Of a stretch of DNA of 41,677 bases, positions 14,656 to 23,633 are shown one piece after another. How positions within the stretch are numbered: position 1 is the stretch's first letter; each line of letters opens with the position of its first letter. Source of the DNA: Mycobacterium parascrofulaceum ATCC BAA-614. Its GTDB lineage: Bacteria > Actinomycetota > Actinomycetes > Mycobacteriales > Mycobacteriaceae. Location of the stretch: NCBI RefSeq assembly GCF_000164135.1, contig NZ_GG770558.1, positions 74,709 to 116,385 of the forward strand, given 5' to 3'. The notes under the pieces were generated by a model. That model ran no database searches, was not told the DNA's origin, and saw nothing but the letters and a program-made list of their open reading frames with translations. Made by a program: the position numbers and the translations under genes.

Positions 14656-14703
14656 TCCGAACATCTTGTATCTGGTCATCTTGTCAGCCACTAGGTGTAG
14701 TGT
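14656..14703. promoter_or_regulatory. Paired NrdR-like boxes of the nrdHIE promoter
   Basis: The proximal box 14688-14703, CCACTAGGTGTAGTGT, fits ACACTANNNNTAGTGT but for one base. The distal box 14656-14671, TCCGAACATCTTGTAT, keeps mainly the right half. The centres are 32 bp apart, three helical turns, exactly as at nrdF2 (21352-21399). TAGTGT also fits a -10 element, so NrdR bound there would block RNA polymerase. The segment TTGTC-N12-TAGTGTTT-N-GAGC is shared with nrdF2. Confidence 0.7.
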
Positions 14704-14707
14704 TTCG

Positions 14708-14906
14708 AGCACCGGCAGATCCCAGGTTCACCAGCCCGACCGGGGCCTGGTTCACCACCCGAAATCGGCTCGATGGGTCATTGAACCCCGACGGTCGCAC
14801 GACGGGAATGTGGGAGCTTGGCGGGCCGCTGAACCACAGCGAAGACGTAGTACCGAGTAGTTGCCAGTCCGTAACAAGTCCCACCTTCCGCAAAGGAGCG
14901 GCTTCC
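14708..14906 (+). other. Long untranslated leader of nrdHIE; no gene seen
   Basis: The 14401-14906 stretch has no convincing gene: a terminator, the NrdR region, then about 200 nt of leader before nrdH. The leader holds GGTTCACCA twice (14725-14733 and 14749-14757, 24 nt apart) and TGAACC twice (14782-14787 and 14830-14835), so each GGTTCA can pair with either TGAACC, giving alternative folds. The frame continuous with nrdH is open upstream but has neither ribosome site nor protein-like composition. No known riboswitch class is recognised. Confidence 0.45.
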
Positions 14907-15146
14907 ATGAGCATCACCGTGTACACCAAGCCGGCATGCGTGCAGTGCAGCGCCACGTTCAAGGCCCTGGACAAGCAGGGCATCGGCTACGAGAAGGTCG
15001 ACATCTCGCTGGACAACGAGGCGCGCGACTACGTGATGGCGCTGGGTTACCTGCAGGCCCCCGTGGTGGTGGCGGGCAACGACCACTGGTCGGGCTTCCG
15101 GCCGGACCGCATCAAGGCGCTCGCGGAATCGGCGCTCAGCGCGTAG
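14907..15146 (+). CDS. nrdH: Glutaredoxin-like electron donor NrdH
   Basis: 79 residues with the redox motif CVQC in [16 protein letters not shown], then the conserved YLQAPVVV and [13 protein letters not shown] of NrdH redoxins. It is a small thioredoxin-reductase-dependent glutaredoxin that reduces the class Ib ribonucleotide reductase NrdE. First gene of nrdHIE; AAAGGAG lies 8 nt before ATG 14907. Driven by the NrdR-box promoter through a roughly 200-nt leader. nrdI follows after 29 bp. Confidence 0.95.
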   Translation: MSITVYTKPACVQCSATFKALDKQGIGYEKVDISLDNEARDYVMALGYLQAPVVVAGNDHWSGFRPDRIKALAESALSA

Positions 15147-15175
15147 CAGGACGTCAGCTAAGTAAGGAGGTTGCG

Positions 15176-15679
15176 GTGCAGTCGCGCAGCCCAAGTTGGA
15201 TGAGTGGCGACCCGCTTCGCCCGGATTCGCCGCGCTCGCGATCGCCACTGGTCTATTTCTCCTCCGTGTCGGAGAACACCCACCGTTTCGTGGAGAAGCT
15301 GGGTGTTCCCGCCACGCGGATACCGCTGCACGGCCGTATCGAGGTCGACGAGCCGTACGTGCTGATACTGCCCACGTACGGCGGCGGCCGGGCCACCCCG
15401 GACCTCAACGCCGGTGGCTATGTCCCCAAGCAGGTCATCGCATTCTTGAACAACGAGCAGAACCGGTCGTTGATCCGCGGTGTCATCGCCGCGGGCAACA
15501 ACAACTTCGGCGCCGAATTCGCCTACGCGGGCAACGTGATCTCGCGCAAATGCGGCGTGCCCTACCTTTACCGCTTCGAACTGATGGGAACCCCGGACGA
15601 CGTGGAAGCCGTCCGCGCGGGCCTGGCTGACTTCTGGAAGGAACAGACGTGCCACCAACCGTCACTGCAGAGCCTGTAA
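15176..15679 (+). CDS. nrdI: Flavodoxin-like NrdI with an unusual N-terminal extension
   Basis: 167 residues. The core begins at [19 protein letters not shown] and runs through LPTYGGG and [13 protein letters not shown] to the C-terminal [13 protein letters not shown], all typical of NrdI, the FMN protein that supplies oxidant to build the Mn-tyrosyl cofactor of NrdF. About 25 residues stand before the core, more than the 8 or so I recall in M. tuberculosis. This extra part is encoded largely by a 45-bp intergenic-type repeat (15204-15248). GTG 15176 is preferred because AAGGAGG lies 6 nt upstream; ATG 15200 in the same frame, just before the repeat, is possible but has no ribosome site. It overlaps nrdE by 31 bp. 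Confidence 0.9.
   Translation: MQSRSPSWMSGDPLRPDSPRSRSPLVYFSSVSENTHRFVEKLGVPATRIPLHGRIEVDEPYVLILPTYGGGRATPDLNAGGYVPKQVIAFLNNEQNRSLIRGVIAAGNNNFGAEFAYAGNVISRKCGVPYLYRFELMGTPDDVEAVRAGLADFWKEQTCHQPSLQSL
15204..15248 (-). repeat. 45-bp dispersed repeat inside the 5' end of nrdI
   Basis: Terminal arms GTGGCGA and TCGCCAC; the interior CCCGCTTCGCCCGG and CGCCGCGCTCGCGA match the reverse complement of the copies at 34571 and 34626 with only a few differences. Length is exactly 45 bp, a multiple of three, so the nrdI frame is kept. The copy sits between the ribosome site and the conserved NrdI core. Confidence 0.85.
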
Positions 15680-17814
15680 CGTCCGGCGCCCACGCTCTAC
15701 CGGGCGAGACGGACTACCACGCCCTGAACGCGATGCTGAATCTGTACGACGCAGACGGCAAGATTCAGTTCGACAAGGACGTGCTGGCCGCCCGCGAGTA
15801 CTTCCTGCAGCACGTCAACCAGAACACGGTCTTCTTCCACAACCAGGACGAGAAGCTCGACTACCTGATCCGCGAGAACTACTACGAGCGTGAGGTTCTC
15901 GATCAGTACTCGCGCAACTTCGTCAAGGCGCTGATGGACCGCGCCTACGCGAAGAAGTTCCGGTTCCCGACATTTCTCGGCGCGTTCAAGTACTACACCT
16001 CTTACACGCTGAAGACGTTCGACGGTAAGCGCTACCTGGAGCGCTTCGAGGACCGCGTGGTCATGGTGGCGCTGACCCTGGCCGCCGGCGACACCGGCCT
16101 GGCCGAAAAGCTGGTCGACGAGATCATCGACGGCCGCTTCCAGCCGGCCACCCCGACGTTCTTGAACTCGGGCAAGAAGCAGCGCGGCGAACCGGTGAGC
16201 TGCTTCCTGCTGCGCATCGAGGACAACATGGAGTCGATCGGGCGATCGATCAACTCCGCCCTGCAGTTGTCCAAGCGCGGTGGGGGAGTTGCGTTGCTGC
16301 TCACCAACATTCGTGAGCACGGTGCGCCGATCAAGAACATCGAGAACCAGTCCTCGGGCGTCATCCCGATCATGAAGCTGCTCGAGGATTCGTTCTCCTA
16401 TGCCAACCAGCTGGGCGCGCGCCAGGGCGCCGGTGCGGTGTATCTGCACGCGCATCACCCCGACATCTACCGCTTCCTGGACACCAAGCGGGAGAACGCC
16501 GACGAGAAGATCCGGATCAAGACGCTGAGCTTGGGCGTGGTGATTCCCGACATCACCTTCGAGCTGGCCAAGAAGAACGAGGACATGTACCTGTTCTCGC
16601 CGTATGACGTCGAGCGGGTCTACGGTCTGCCGTTCGCCGACATCTCGGTGACCGAGAAGTATTACGAGATGGTTGACGACGCGCGCATCCGCAAGACGAA
16701 GATCAAGGCGCGGGAGTTCTTCCAGACGCTGGCCGAGCTGCAGTTCGAGTCGGGCTATCCGTACATCATGTTCGAGGACACGGTGAACCGGGCCAATCCG
16801 ATCGAGGGCAAGATCACGCACTCGAACCTGTGCTCGGAGATCCTGCAGGTGTCCACGCCGTCGTTGTTCAACGACGACCTGTCGTATGCCAAAGTGGGCA
16901 AGGATATTTCGTGCAACCTGGGGTCGCTGAACATCGCCAAGACGATGGACTCGCCCGACTTCGCCCAGACGATCGAGGTGGCGATCCGCGCGCTGACCGC
17001 GGTGAGCGACCAGACCCACATCACGTCGGTGCCGTCAATCGAGCAGGGTAACAACGATTCCCACGCGATCGGGCTGGGACAGATGAACCTGCACGGCTAC
17101 CTCGCCCGGGAGCGCATCTTCTACGGGTCCGAGGAAGGCATCGACTTCACCAACATCTACTTCTATACCGTGCTCTACCACGCGCTGCGGGCGTCGAACC
17201 GCATCGCGATCGAACGGGGCAAGGCGTTCGGCGGTTTCGAGCGGTCGAAGTACAAGTCGGGGGAGTTCTTCGACAAATACACCGACCAGGTGTGGGAGCC
17301 GCAGACCGACAAGGTCCGTCAGCTCTTCGCGGACGCGGAGATTCGGATCCCGACGCAGGACGACTGGAAGCGGCTCAAGGAGTCGGTGCAGGCGCACGGC
17401 ATCTACAACCAGAACCTGCAGGCCGTTCCGCCGACGGGGTCGATCTCCTACATCAACCACTCGACCAGCTCGATCCACCCGATCGCCAGCAAGGTCGAGA
17501 TCCGCAAGGAAGGCAAGATCGGCCGCGTCTACTACCCGGCGCCCTACATGACCAACGACAACCTGGAGTACTTCCAGGACGCTTACGAGATCGGCTACGA
17601 GAAGGTCATCGACACCTACGCCGCGGCGACCCAGCACGTGGATCAGGGGCTGTCGCTGACGCTGTTCTTCAAGGACACCGCCACCACGCGCGACGTGAAC
17701 AAGGCGCAGATCTACGCCTGGCGCAAGGGCATCAAGACGCTCTACTACATCCGGCTGCGGCAGATGGCTTTGGAGGGGACCGAGGTCGAGGGCTGCGTGT
17801 CCTGCATGCTCTGA
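15649..17814 (+). CDS. nrdE: Class Ib ribonucleotide reductase large subunit NrdE
   Basis: 721 residues. Conserved parts include [33 protein letters not shown] with VSCFLL (first active-site Cys), SNLCSEI (thiyl-radical Cys), [13 protein letters not shown] (third Cys), the substrate loop [18 protein letters not shown] and the redox tail CVSCML, which NrdH reduces. It converts ribonucleoside diphosphates to deoxy forms with the NrdF radical. The N-terminal ATP-cone is short, as usual for class Ib. GTG 15649 has AAGGAA 5 nt upstream and overlaps nrdI by 31 bp, indicating translational coupling. The small subunit is about 3.6 kb away (21449). Confidence 0.97.
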   Translation: MPPTVTAEPVTSGAHALPGETDYHALNAMLNLYDADGKIQFDKDVLAAREYFLQHVNQNTVFFHNQDEKLDYLIRENYYEREVLDQYSRNFVKALMDRAYAKKFRFPTFLGAFKYYTSYTLKTFDGKRYLERFEDRVVMVALTLAAGDTGLAEKLVDEIIDGRFQPATPTFLNSGKKQRGEPVSCFLLRIEDNMESIGRSINSALQLSKRGGGVALLLTNIREHGAPIKNIENQSSGVIPIMKLLEDSFSYANQLGARQGAGAVYLHAHHPDIYRFLDTKRENADEKIRIKTLSLGVVIPDITFELAKKNEDMYLFSPYDVERVYGLPFADISVTEKYYEMVDDARIRKTKIKAREFFQTLAELQFESGYPYIMFEDTVNRANPIEGKITHSNLCSEILQVSTPSLFNDDLSYAKVGKDISCNLGSLNIAKTMDSPDFAQTIEVAIRALTAVSDQTHITSVPSIEQGNNDSHAIGLGQMNLHGYLARERIFYGSEEGIDFTNIYFYTVLYHALRASNRIAIERGKAFGGFERSKYKSGEFFDKYTDQVWEPQTDKVRQLFADAEIRIPTQDDWKRLKESVQAHGIYNQNLQAVPPTGSISYINHSTSSIHPIASKVEIRKEGKIGRVYYPAPYMTNDNLEYFQDAYEIGYEKVIDTYAAATQHVDQGLSLTLFFKDTATTRDVNKAQIYAWRKGIKTLYYIRLRQMALEGTEVEGCVSCML

Positions 17815-17880
17815 CCGCCGCGCCGGGCCCCTGGCGCGCAGTCTGCCCAGGTCAGCGGCTCATGGCGGCCCCAGAGGGGT

Positions 17881-18627
17881 ATGGTGCTTGACGTGGTGAG
17901 AATTCCGCGACCACCCCACCCCAGCGTCAAACCGCCCGGGGTGAAACTGGACGCGCGCAGCGAGCGCTGGCGCGAGCACCGCAAGAAGGTGCGCGGCGAA
18001 ATCGTCGACGCGGCCTTCCGCGCCATCGACCGGCTGGGGCCCGAGCTGAGCGTGCGGGAGATCGCCGAGGAGGCCGGCACCGCCAAGCCCAAGATCTACC
18101 GGCATTTCCACGACAAGTCGGACCTGTTCCAGGCCATCGGGGAACGGCTGCGGGACATGTTGTGGGCGGCGATCTTCCCGTCCATCGACCTGAAGACGGA
18201 TTCGTCCCGCGAGGTGATCCGGCGCGCGGTCGAGGAGTACGTCAACCTGGTCGACCAGCACCCCAACGTGCTGCGGGTCTTCATCCAGGGCCGCTCCGCG
18301 GCCAGCCCCCAGATCCTCAACGAGGGCCGGGGGATCACCCTGGCCGTGGCCGACATGTTCGACAACGAATTGCGCGAGATGGAACTCGACCACGCGGCGT
18401 TCGAACTGGCCGGAAACGCGGCCTTCGGGTCGGCGTCGTCGGCCACCGAGTGGTGGCTGGGCCCCGACGCCGACAGTCCCCGCCGCATGCCGCGCGAGCA
18501 GTTCGTCGCCCACCTGACGACCATCATGGTCGGGGTCATCGTCGGCACCGCCGAGGCGCTCGGCATCCGCATGGACCCCGACCAGCCCATCCACAGCGTG
18601 GTCCCGGCCAACCGCGCCGCGGGCTGA
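17881..18627 (+). CDS. TetR-family regulator
   Basis: 248 residues. The helix-turn-helix is at about residues 36-85 (RGEIVDAAFRAIDRLG, LSVREIAEEAGTAKPKIYRHFHDKSDLF) after a basic, proline-rich N-terminus; the C-terminal ligand domain contains EYVNLVDQHPNVLRVFIQGR. Equivalent to M. tuberculosis Rv3050c by position. ATG 17881 is preceded by GAGGGG. It lies between nrdE and a flavin monooxygenase gene 113 bp downstream, which is the likely target. Confidence 0.8.
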   Translation: MVLDVVRIPRPPHPSVKPPGVKLDARSERWREHRKKVRGEIVDAAFRAIDRLGPELSVREIAEEAGTAKPKIYRHFHDKSDLFQAIGERLRDMLWAAIFPSIDLKTDSSREVIRRAVEEYVNLVDQHPNVLRVFIQGRSAASPQILNEGRGITLAVADMFDNELREMELDHAAFELAGNAAFGSASSATEWWLGPDADSPRRMPREQFVAHLTTIMVGVIVGTAEALGIRMDPDQPIHSVVPANRAAG

Positions 18628-18692
18628 GGCCCGTCGAAGGACCCCGGCACGTTGACATCGTTGCGGCGGTCGTCGACACTCGTGCCATCCGA

Positions 18693-18710
18693 TACCCTGG
18701 GTACTGGGTA
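18693..18710. promoter_or_regulatory. TACCC/GGGTA dyad before the monooxygenase gene
   Basis: TACCCTGGGTA (18693-18703) is an 11-bp dyad, followed by another GGGTA at 18706-18710. It lies 31-48 bp before GTG 18741 and is the only clear dyad in the intergenic region, so it is a candidate operator for the TetR protein just upstream. Confidence 0.4.
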
Positions 18711-18740
18711 TTTGCGAGCTGACAGGAAGACCGATCCACC

Positions 18741-20279
18741 GTGACCGACGTCGTGACACAAGCCGAGCCGACCAACACGCACCAGCCCGTGCACGCGCGC
18801 GCCATCATCATCGGGACCGGGTTCTCCGGCCTGGGCATGGCGATCAAGCTGCAGCAGCAAGGCGTCGACTTCGTCATCCTGGAAAAGTTCGGCGACGTCG
18901 GCGGCACGTGGCGCGACAACAGCTACCCCGGCTGCGCCTGCGACATCCCGTCGCACCTGTACTCGTTCTCGTTCGAGCCCAAGCCGGACTGGCACAACCC
19001 GTTCTCCTACCAACCCGAGATCTGGGACTACCTCAAGGGCGTCACCGAGAAGTACGGGCTGCGCCGCTACATCCGGTTCAATTCGCACGTCGACCGCGCC
19101 CACTGGGACGACGACGAACAGCGCTGGCACGTCTTCACCGAGGACGGCCGGGAATTCGTCGGGCAATTCTTGATCTCGGGTGCGGGCGCGCTGCACATTC
19201 CATCCATGCCCGACATCGAGGGGCGCGACGAATTCCGCGGTCCCGCTTTCCATTCCGCCGAATGGGACCACAGCGTCGATCTGACCGGCAAGCGGGTGGC
19301 GATGATCGGCACCGGCGCCAGCGCGATCCAGATCGTGCCCGAGATCGTCGGGCAGGTCGCCGAACTTCAGCTCTACCAACGCACCCCGCCGTGGGTGGTG
19401 CCGCGCTCCAACCCCGAGATTCCGGTCGCCGTGCGCCGGGCCATGGCGAACGTCCCCGGGCTGCGCGCGCTGGTGCGTGCGGTGATCTATTGGGGGCAGG
19501 AGGCGCTGGCCTTCGGCATGACCAAGCACCCGAACGCGCTGAAGTTCATCGAGGCCTACGTCAAATACAACATCCGCCGCTCGGTCAAGGACCGCGAGCT
19601 GCGCCGCAAGCTGACCCCGCACTACCGCATCGGGTGCAAGCGAATCCTGAACTCCTCCACCTACTACCCGGCGGTGGCGGACCCCAAGACCGAATTGATC
19701 ACCGAACACATCGAGCGGATCACGCCCGGCGGGATCGTCACGGCCGACGGCAGGGAGCGCGAGGTCGACGTGATCGTGTACGGCACCGGCTTCCACGTCA
19801 CCGACTCCTACACCTACGTCCAGATCAAGGGGCGCAACGGGGAAGACCTGGTGGACCGGTGGAACCGCGAGGGCATCGCCGCCCACCACGGCGTCACCGT
19901 CGCCGACATGCCCAACCTGTTCTTCCTGCTGGGCCCCAACACCGGGCTGGGGCACAACTCGGTGGTGTTCATGATCGAGTCCCAGATCCGCTACGTCGCC
20001 AGCGCGATCAAGGCCTGTGACAAACGCGGCGCCCAGGCGCTGGCGCCGACGCGCGCCGCGCAGGACGCGTTCAACGACGAGTTGCAGCGCCGGCTGGGGC
20101 CGTCGGTGTGGAACAGCGGCGGGTGCAGCAGCTGGTATCTCGACGAGCACGGCAAGAACACCGTGCTGTGGGGCGGCTACACCTGGGAGTACTGGCGCGA
20201 CACCCGGTCCATCAAGCCCGAGGAGTATCAGTTCTTCGGGACGGATTCAGGTGCCGGCCGAAAGGCCTTGCCCGCCTAG
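18741..20279 (+). CDS. Flavin-containing Baeyer-Villiger-type monooxygenase
   Basis: 512 residues. The FAD-binding GTGFSGLGMAIKL with EKFGDVGGTWRDNSYPGCACDIPSHLYSFSF opens the protein. The Baeyer-Villiger fingerprint FxGxxxHxxxW is met by FRGPAFHSAEW, and the NADPH Rossmann GTGASAIQIVPEI follows. Such enzymes insert oxygen into ketones or oxygenate S and N centres using NADPH and O2. Equivalent to M. tuberculosis Rv3049c. AGGAAGA lies about 10 nt before GTG 18741. The 3' end overlaps the convergent TetR gene by 33 bp, so no terminator separates them. Confidence 0.88.
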   Translation: MTDVVTQAEPTNTHQPVHARAIIIGTGFSGLGMAIKLQQQGVDFVILEKFGDVGGTWRDNSYPGCACDIPSHLYSFSFEPKPDWHNPFSYQPEIWDYLKGVTEKYGLRRYIRFNSHVDRAHWDDDEQRWHVFTEDGREFVGQFLISGAGALHIPSMPDIEGRDEFRGPAFHSAEWDHSVDLTGKRVAMIGTGASAIQIVPEIVGQVAELQLYQRTPPWVVPRSNPEIPVAVRRAMANVPGLRALVRAVIYWGQEALAFGMTKHPNALKFIEAYVKYNIRRSVKDRELRRKLTPHYRIGCKRILNSSTYYPAVADPKTELITEHIERITPGGIVTADGREREVDVIVYGTGFHVTDSYTYVQIKGRNGEDLVDRWNREGIAAHHGVTVADMPNLFFLLGPNTGLGHNSVVFMIESQIRYVASAIKACDKRGAQALAPTRAAQDAFNDELQRRLGPSVWNSGGCSSWYLDEHGKNTVLWGGYTWEYWRDTRSIKPEEYQFFGTDSGAGRKALPA

Positions 20280-20807
20280 CAGGCTCACGAAGGCCTGCGC
20301 GGCCGCGTCGACGCCGGCCTCGTCATTGGTGGCCACGAGGTCCAGCAGCAGGCCGCGGGTGACGGCCAGCCCGAGCCTTGCCATCGCGCGGTCGTAGGCG
20401 ACGCCGGCGGAAGCCGACTCGACCTCACGCAGCCAGCCGTCGACGGCGCCGGGAACCATTTGCGTGAAGGGCTTTTCGCCCTGGGCCGCGCGCGAATAGC
20501 ACTCGAAGAAGAGCCGTTCCAATTGGCGCAATTCGGGCCGACGAAGGTCGGCCCACATCGCGGCGAAGCCCTCGGCCGGATCCTCCGGCAAGCCGGGAAC
20601 GAGAGCCATCTGGCGACGCTCGGCCTCCTCGACGATCGCGATCAGCAAATCTTCGCGAGAACCGAAGTGGTGCAACAGCATCCGGTGGCTGGTGCCGACA
20701 GCGGCGGCGACATCGCGCAGCGAGCGGTTGCCGATCCCGTTCGCGGCGAACTCGTCGAAGAGCGCATGCAGCAGTTCGCGGCGCCGTTCGGAATCAGTGC
20801 GAGCCAT
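20247..20807 (-). CDS. TetR-family regulator
   Basis: 186 residues. N-terminal helix-turn-helix (RRRELLHALFDEFAANG, SLRDVAAAVGTSHRMLLHHFGSREDLL), then a helical ligand domain. The recognition helix ending HRMLLHHFGSRE is a variant of the usual xxLYxHFxxK. ATG 20807 lies inside the last codons of the SRPBCC gene (14-bp overlap), so the two are one operon read leftward. The palindrome at 21236-21253 over the operon start is the likely autoregulatory site. The 3' end overlaps the monooxygenase gene on the other strand. Confidence 0.85.
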   Translation of the reverse strand: MARTDSERRRELLHALFDEFAANGIGNRSLRDVAAAVGTSHRMLLHHFGSREDLLIAIVEEAERRQMALVPGLPEDPAEGFAAMWADLRRPELRQLERLFFECYSRAAQGEKPFTQMVPGAVDGWLREVESASAGVAYDRAMARLGLAVTRGLLLDLVATNDEAGVDAAAQAFVSLLGGQGLSAGT

Positions 20808-21237
20808 CGGCGCGGCTGAACTGTTCAGACCGGGCCTTGAGTCCCTGGGCCTCGAGTTCGAGGAAGCGCTTGGTCTTCTCGGCCATCAACCGGCCGACCA
20901 GCGCGCCGAGCACACCGCGCTGGTCCAGTCGCTGGCGCACCAGCGTGCGGCCGCCGGGTTGGGCGATCACGTCGTGCCGGGCGCTCACCCGCACGCCGGG
21001 GGAGCGTTGCACCCAGGTCCACGACGTGCCGGGGGCGATTTCGGTGACCGTCCAGGTCAGCTTCGCCATGCCGGGCTGCTTGATCGCGAACCGCCTGCCG
21101 ACCTCGAGCGCGGGCCCGTCGCGCCCGGTCAGCGAGGTCACCGAGGCGGTCCATTCGGGCCAGCGCTGCACGTCGCTGAAGACGTCCCACACCAGCTGCG
21201 GCGGCGCGTCGATCTCGATGCTGTCTTCGGTAAGCAT
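20794..21237 (-). CDS. SRPBCC-fold (polyketide cyclase/dehydrase-like) protein
   Basis: 147 residues. MLTEDSIEIDAPPQLVWDVFSDVQRWPEW is the classic START/Bet v1-like opening, followed by VTEIAPGTSWTWVQRSPGVRVSARHDVI and a C-terminal helix (LVGRLMAEKTKRFLELEAQGLKA). Members bind hydrophobic ligands in a deep cavity; some are cyclases, many only carry lipids. The ligand is unknown. ATG 21237 is embedded in the operator at 21236-21253, implying a very short or absent leader. First gene of a two-gene operon with TetR. Confidence 0.8.
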   Translation of the reverse strand: MLTEDSIEIDAPPQLVWDVFSDVQRWPEWTASVTSLTGRDGPALEVGRRFAIKQPGMAKLTWTVTEIAPGTSWTWVQRSPGVRVSARHDVIAQPGGRTLVRQRLDQRGVLGALVGRLMAEKTKRFLELEAQGLKARSEQFSRADGSH

Positions 21238-21253
21238 GTACCAAATGGTACAT
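21236..21253. promoter_or_regulatory. TetR operator overlapping the SRPBCC start codon
   Basis: ATGTACC and GGTACAT are perfect arms around AAAT. The start codon of the SRPBCC gene (21237-21235 on the minus strand) lies in and beside the left arm. TACCAT on the minus strand (21249-21244) fits a -10 element 6-7 nt before the start, so the operator would cover promoter and start at once. Confidence 0.65.
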
Positions 21254-21351
21254 CGGAACGGGTGGCCTTGGATAGGGGGCTTCAAGGGCCCGGAAATCGC
21301 GGAATACTGGGGTAGGTGCAATTGAATGCGGGGTTCGTCCACGACACGCAA

Positions 21352-21399
21352 ACACAAGTTCTTGTGTTCCGCGGTGTTGTCGTACCCCAGGGGTAGTGT
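21352..21399. promoter_or_regulatory. Paired NrdR boxes of the nrdF2 promoter
   Basis: The distal box ACACAAGTTCTTGTGT (21352-21367) has perfect 7-bp arms, 8 with the flanking A and T. The proximal box ACCCCAGGGGTAGTGT (21384-21399) has a perfect right half TAGTGT. The centres are 32 bp apart, the same as upstream of nrdH. TAGTGT doubles as a probable -10 element. The nrdF2 start is 50 bp downstream. Confidence 0.75.
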
Positions 21400-21436
21400 T
21401 TGGAGCCTGACGTCCCTCAGGCAAAACGGCGTGTGA

Positions 21437-22423
<987 letters not shown>

Positions 22424-22442
22424 CACCGCAGATGGGTTGAGA

Positions 22443-22490
22443 ATCGGGCCGGCCGCACCGTCGGGGGGGAGGGACTGGGGCCGGCCCGAT
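22443..22490 (+). terminator. Terminator hairpin after nrdF2
   Basis: ATCGGGCCGGCC (22443-22454) and GGCCGGCCCGAT (22479-22490) form a perfect 12-bp stem, followed by CTTCTATT. The loop of 24 nt is G-rich. It lies between the convergent ends of nrdF2 (22423) and the Mrr-like gene (22500). Confidence 0.85.
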
Positions 22491-22499
22491 CTTCTATTC

Positions 22500-23069
22500 C
22501 TACACCCGCGGCGCCGGGTTTCTTCCCGTCGGGTTCCTGTCGCTCCCCGCTGGCGGCGGCACCCAGGCCTGCAAAACCTTGCGGCCGATCAATTGGCAGC
22601 CGTGGGTGTGTGCCAGTTGCCTTGCGGCCCTGGTGAATTCCCGATTGGTGACCACGATGCTCCTGGCGCACCCGTGGTGGCGGGCGCCGGAGACCACCTG
22701 CTGGACGGCCGCGACGCCCACCGACTTGCCGTAGCGCTTGCACTGGACCGCCACGGAGTGACCGTCCTTCTCGGCGATCAGGTCGACACCGTAGTCCCCG
22801 GCGGGCGGGGTGAACGTCACGCGCCAGCCCGCGCGGCGCAGGCGGGCGGCCACATAGCCCTCGAACGCCAGCCCGTCCATGGCGTCGATCGCGCGCATGC
22901 TGGCGTCCAACCGGCCCCCGCGCGGCCATCGACGATTGGTCGCCCAGCCGACGAGCACCTCGAGCAGCAGCAGCACGTAGAACGCCGCGAAGCCCGTCCC
23001 GGGGCTGCGCTCCATGACGCCGACGCATAGCCCGCAGGCCAGGGGGATGACGACGAGCGCCGTGAGCAC
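22500..23069 (-). CDS. Membrane-anchored Mrr-like restriction endonuclease domain protein
   Basis: 189 residues. Two hydrophobic helices (about 2-19 and 27-45) precede an Mrr_cat domain at about 60-170 (DAMDGLAFEGYVAARLRRAGW) with the PD-(D/E)xK residues Glu70, Asp96 in GVDLIAE, and Gln109-x-Lys111 in VQCKRY. The Q-x-K form of the motif is normal for Mrr. Mrr proteins cut modified or foreign DNA; membrane-tethered versions are found in actinobacteria with no settled role. No methylase or helicase gene stands nearby. GTG 23069 is the start. I do not recall an equivalent in M. tuberculosis at this place. Confidence 0.8.
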   Translation of the reverse strand: MLTALVVIPLACGLCVGVMERSPGTGFAAFYVLLLLEVLVGWATNRRWPRGGRLDASMRAIDAMDGLAFEGYVAARLRRAGWRVTFTPPAGDYGVDLIAEKDGHSVAVQCKRYGKSVGVAAVQQVVSGARHHGCARSIVVTNREFTRAARQLAHTHGCQLIGRKVLQAWVPPPAGSDRNPTGRNPAPRV

Positions 23070-23174
23070 GTCTCGATCGTAGGGACGGGCGGCGACAAAC
23101 GAGCCTTCGACATGTTCAGGCAGTGAACGACATGTGAATTGTGGGGACGGATCGACGCCTCGCTAGCGCCGGTG

Positions 23175-23633
23175 ATGCCGCTGCCCGACACTGTTCTGGT
23201 GACGAAACCCGCCTCCCCCGAGAAGGATCACCGCCACCATTTCTGCCGTTCAGTGATTCGGTGGCTGCAGGTCGGCTACCCGAACGGCGTTCCGGGCCCG
23301 GACCGCGTGCCGCTGATGGCCTTGCTGCGCAGCACCCCGCTGACCGAAGACCAGATCCGCGAGGTGGTGCGCGAAATCACGAAGGACGGATCCCCGGCGC
23401 TCGCCGACCATGTCATCGATCGCGACGAGATCGCCGAATTCATCTCCGACATGACGCAGTTCGACGCCGGCAAGGAGAACATCATCCGGGTGGCTGCCAC
23501 GCTGGCCGCGGCCGGCTGGCCGCTGGCCGGCATCGACGTCAGCGAAGTTGTTCCCGACGACGAGCACGCCGAGGCGGCCGAGGAAATGGCCCGCAGCTGC
23601 GCGCACGATGAGACGTCAGAGGTCGCCTCATAG
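23175..23633 (+). CDS. DUF3349-family protein
   Basis: 152 residues from ATG 23175. The core [41 protein letters not shown] is the hallmark of the mycobacterial DUF3349 family, followed by a second helical part ([16 protein letters not shown]) and an acidic tail. The family is small, cytoplasmic and helical, and its function is unknown. The start is uncertain: TTG 23139 lies upstream in frame, and GTG 23199, in a TTCTGGTGAC context like that of nrdF2, lies downstream. The 3' end overlaps adhC on the other strand by 6 bp. Equivalent to M. tuberculosis Rv3046c by position. Confidence 0.75.
   Translation: MPLPDTVLVTKPASPEKDHRHHFCRSVIRWLQVGYPNGVPGPDRVPLMALLRSTPLTEDQIREVVREITKDGSPALADHVIDRDEIAEFISDMTQFDAGKENIIRVAATLAAAGWPLAGIDVSEVVPDDEHAEAAEEMARSCAHDETSEVAS

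Noticed and set aside
14649..14906. Upstream extension of the nrdH frame by 86 codons
   Set aside because: NrdH is normally about 80 residues, the ribosome site stands at ATG 14907, and the extension would cover the NrdR box region.
14708..14906. Cobalamin or other known riboswitch in the nrdH leader
   Set aside because: The B12-box and the conserved cores of the common riboswitch classes could not be found; only the pairing of the GGTTCA and TGAACC segments is supported.
18705..18710. SigF -10 (GGGTAT) before the monooxygenase gene
   Set aside because: No GGTTT-like -35 stands 15-17 bp upstream; the sequence is better read as part of the TACCC/GGGTA dyad.
23139..23175. TTG 23139 as start of the DUF3349 protein
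   Set aside because: It adds 12 unconserved residues without a ribosome site; ATG 23175 is simpler, though the true start may be even further downstream.
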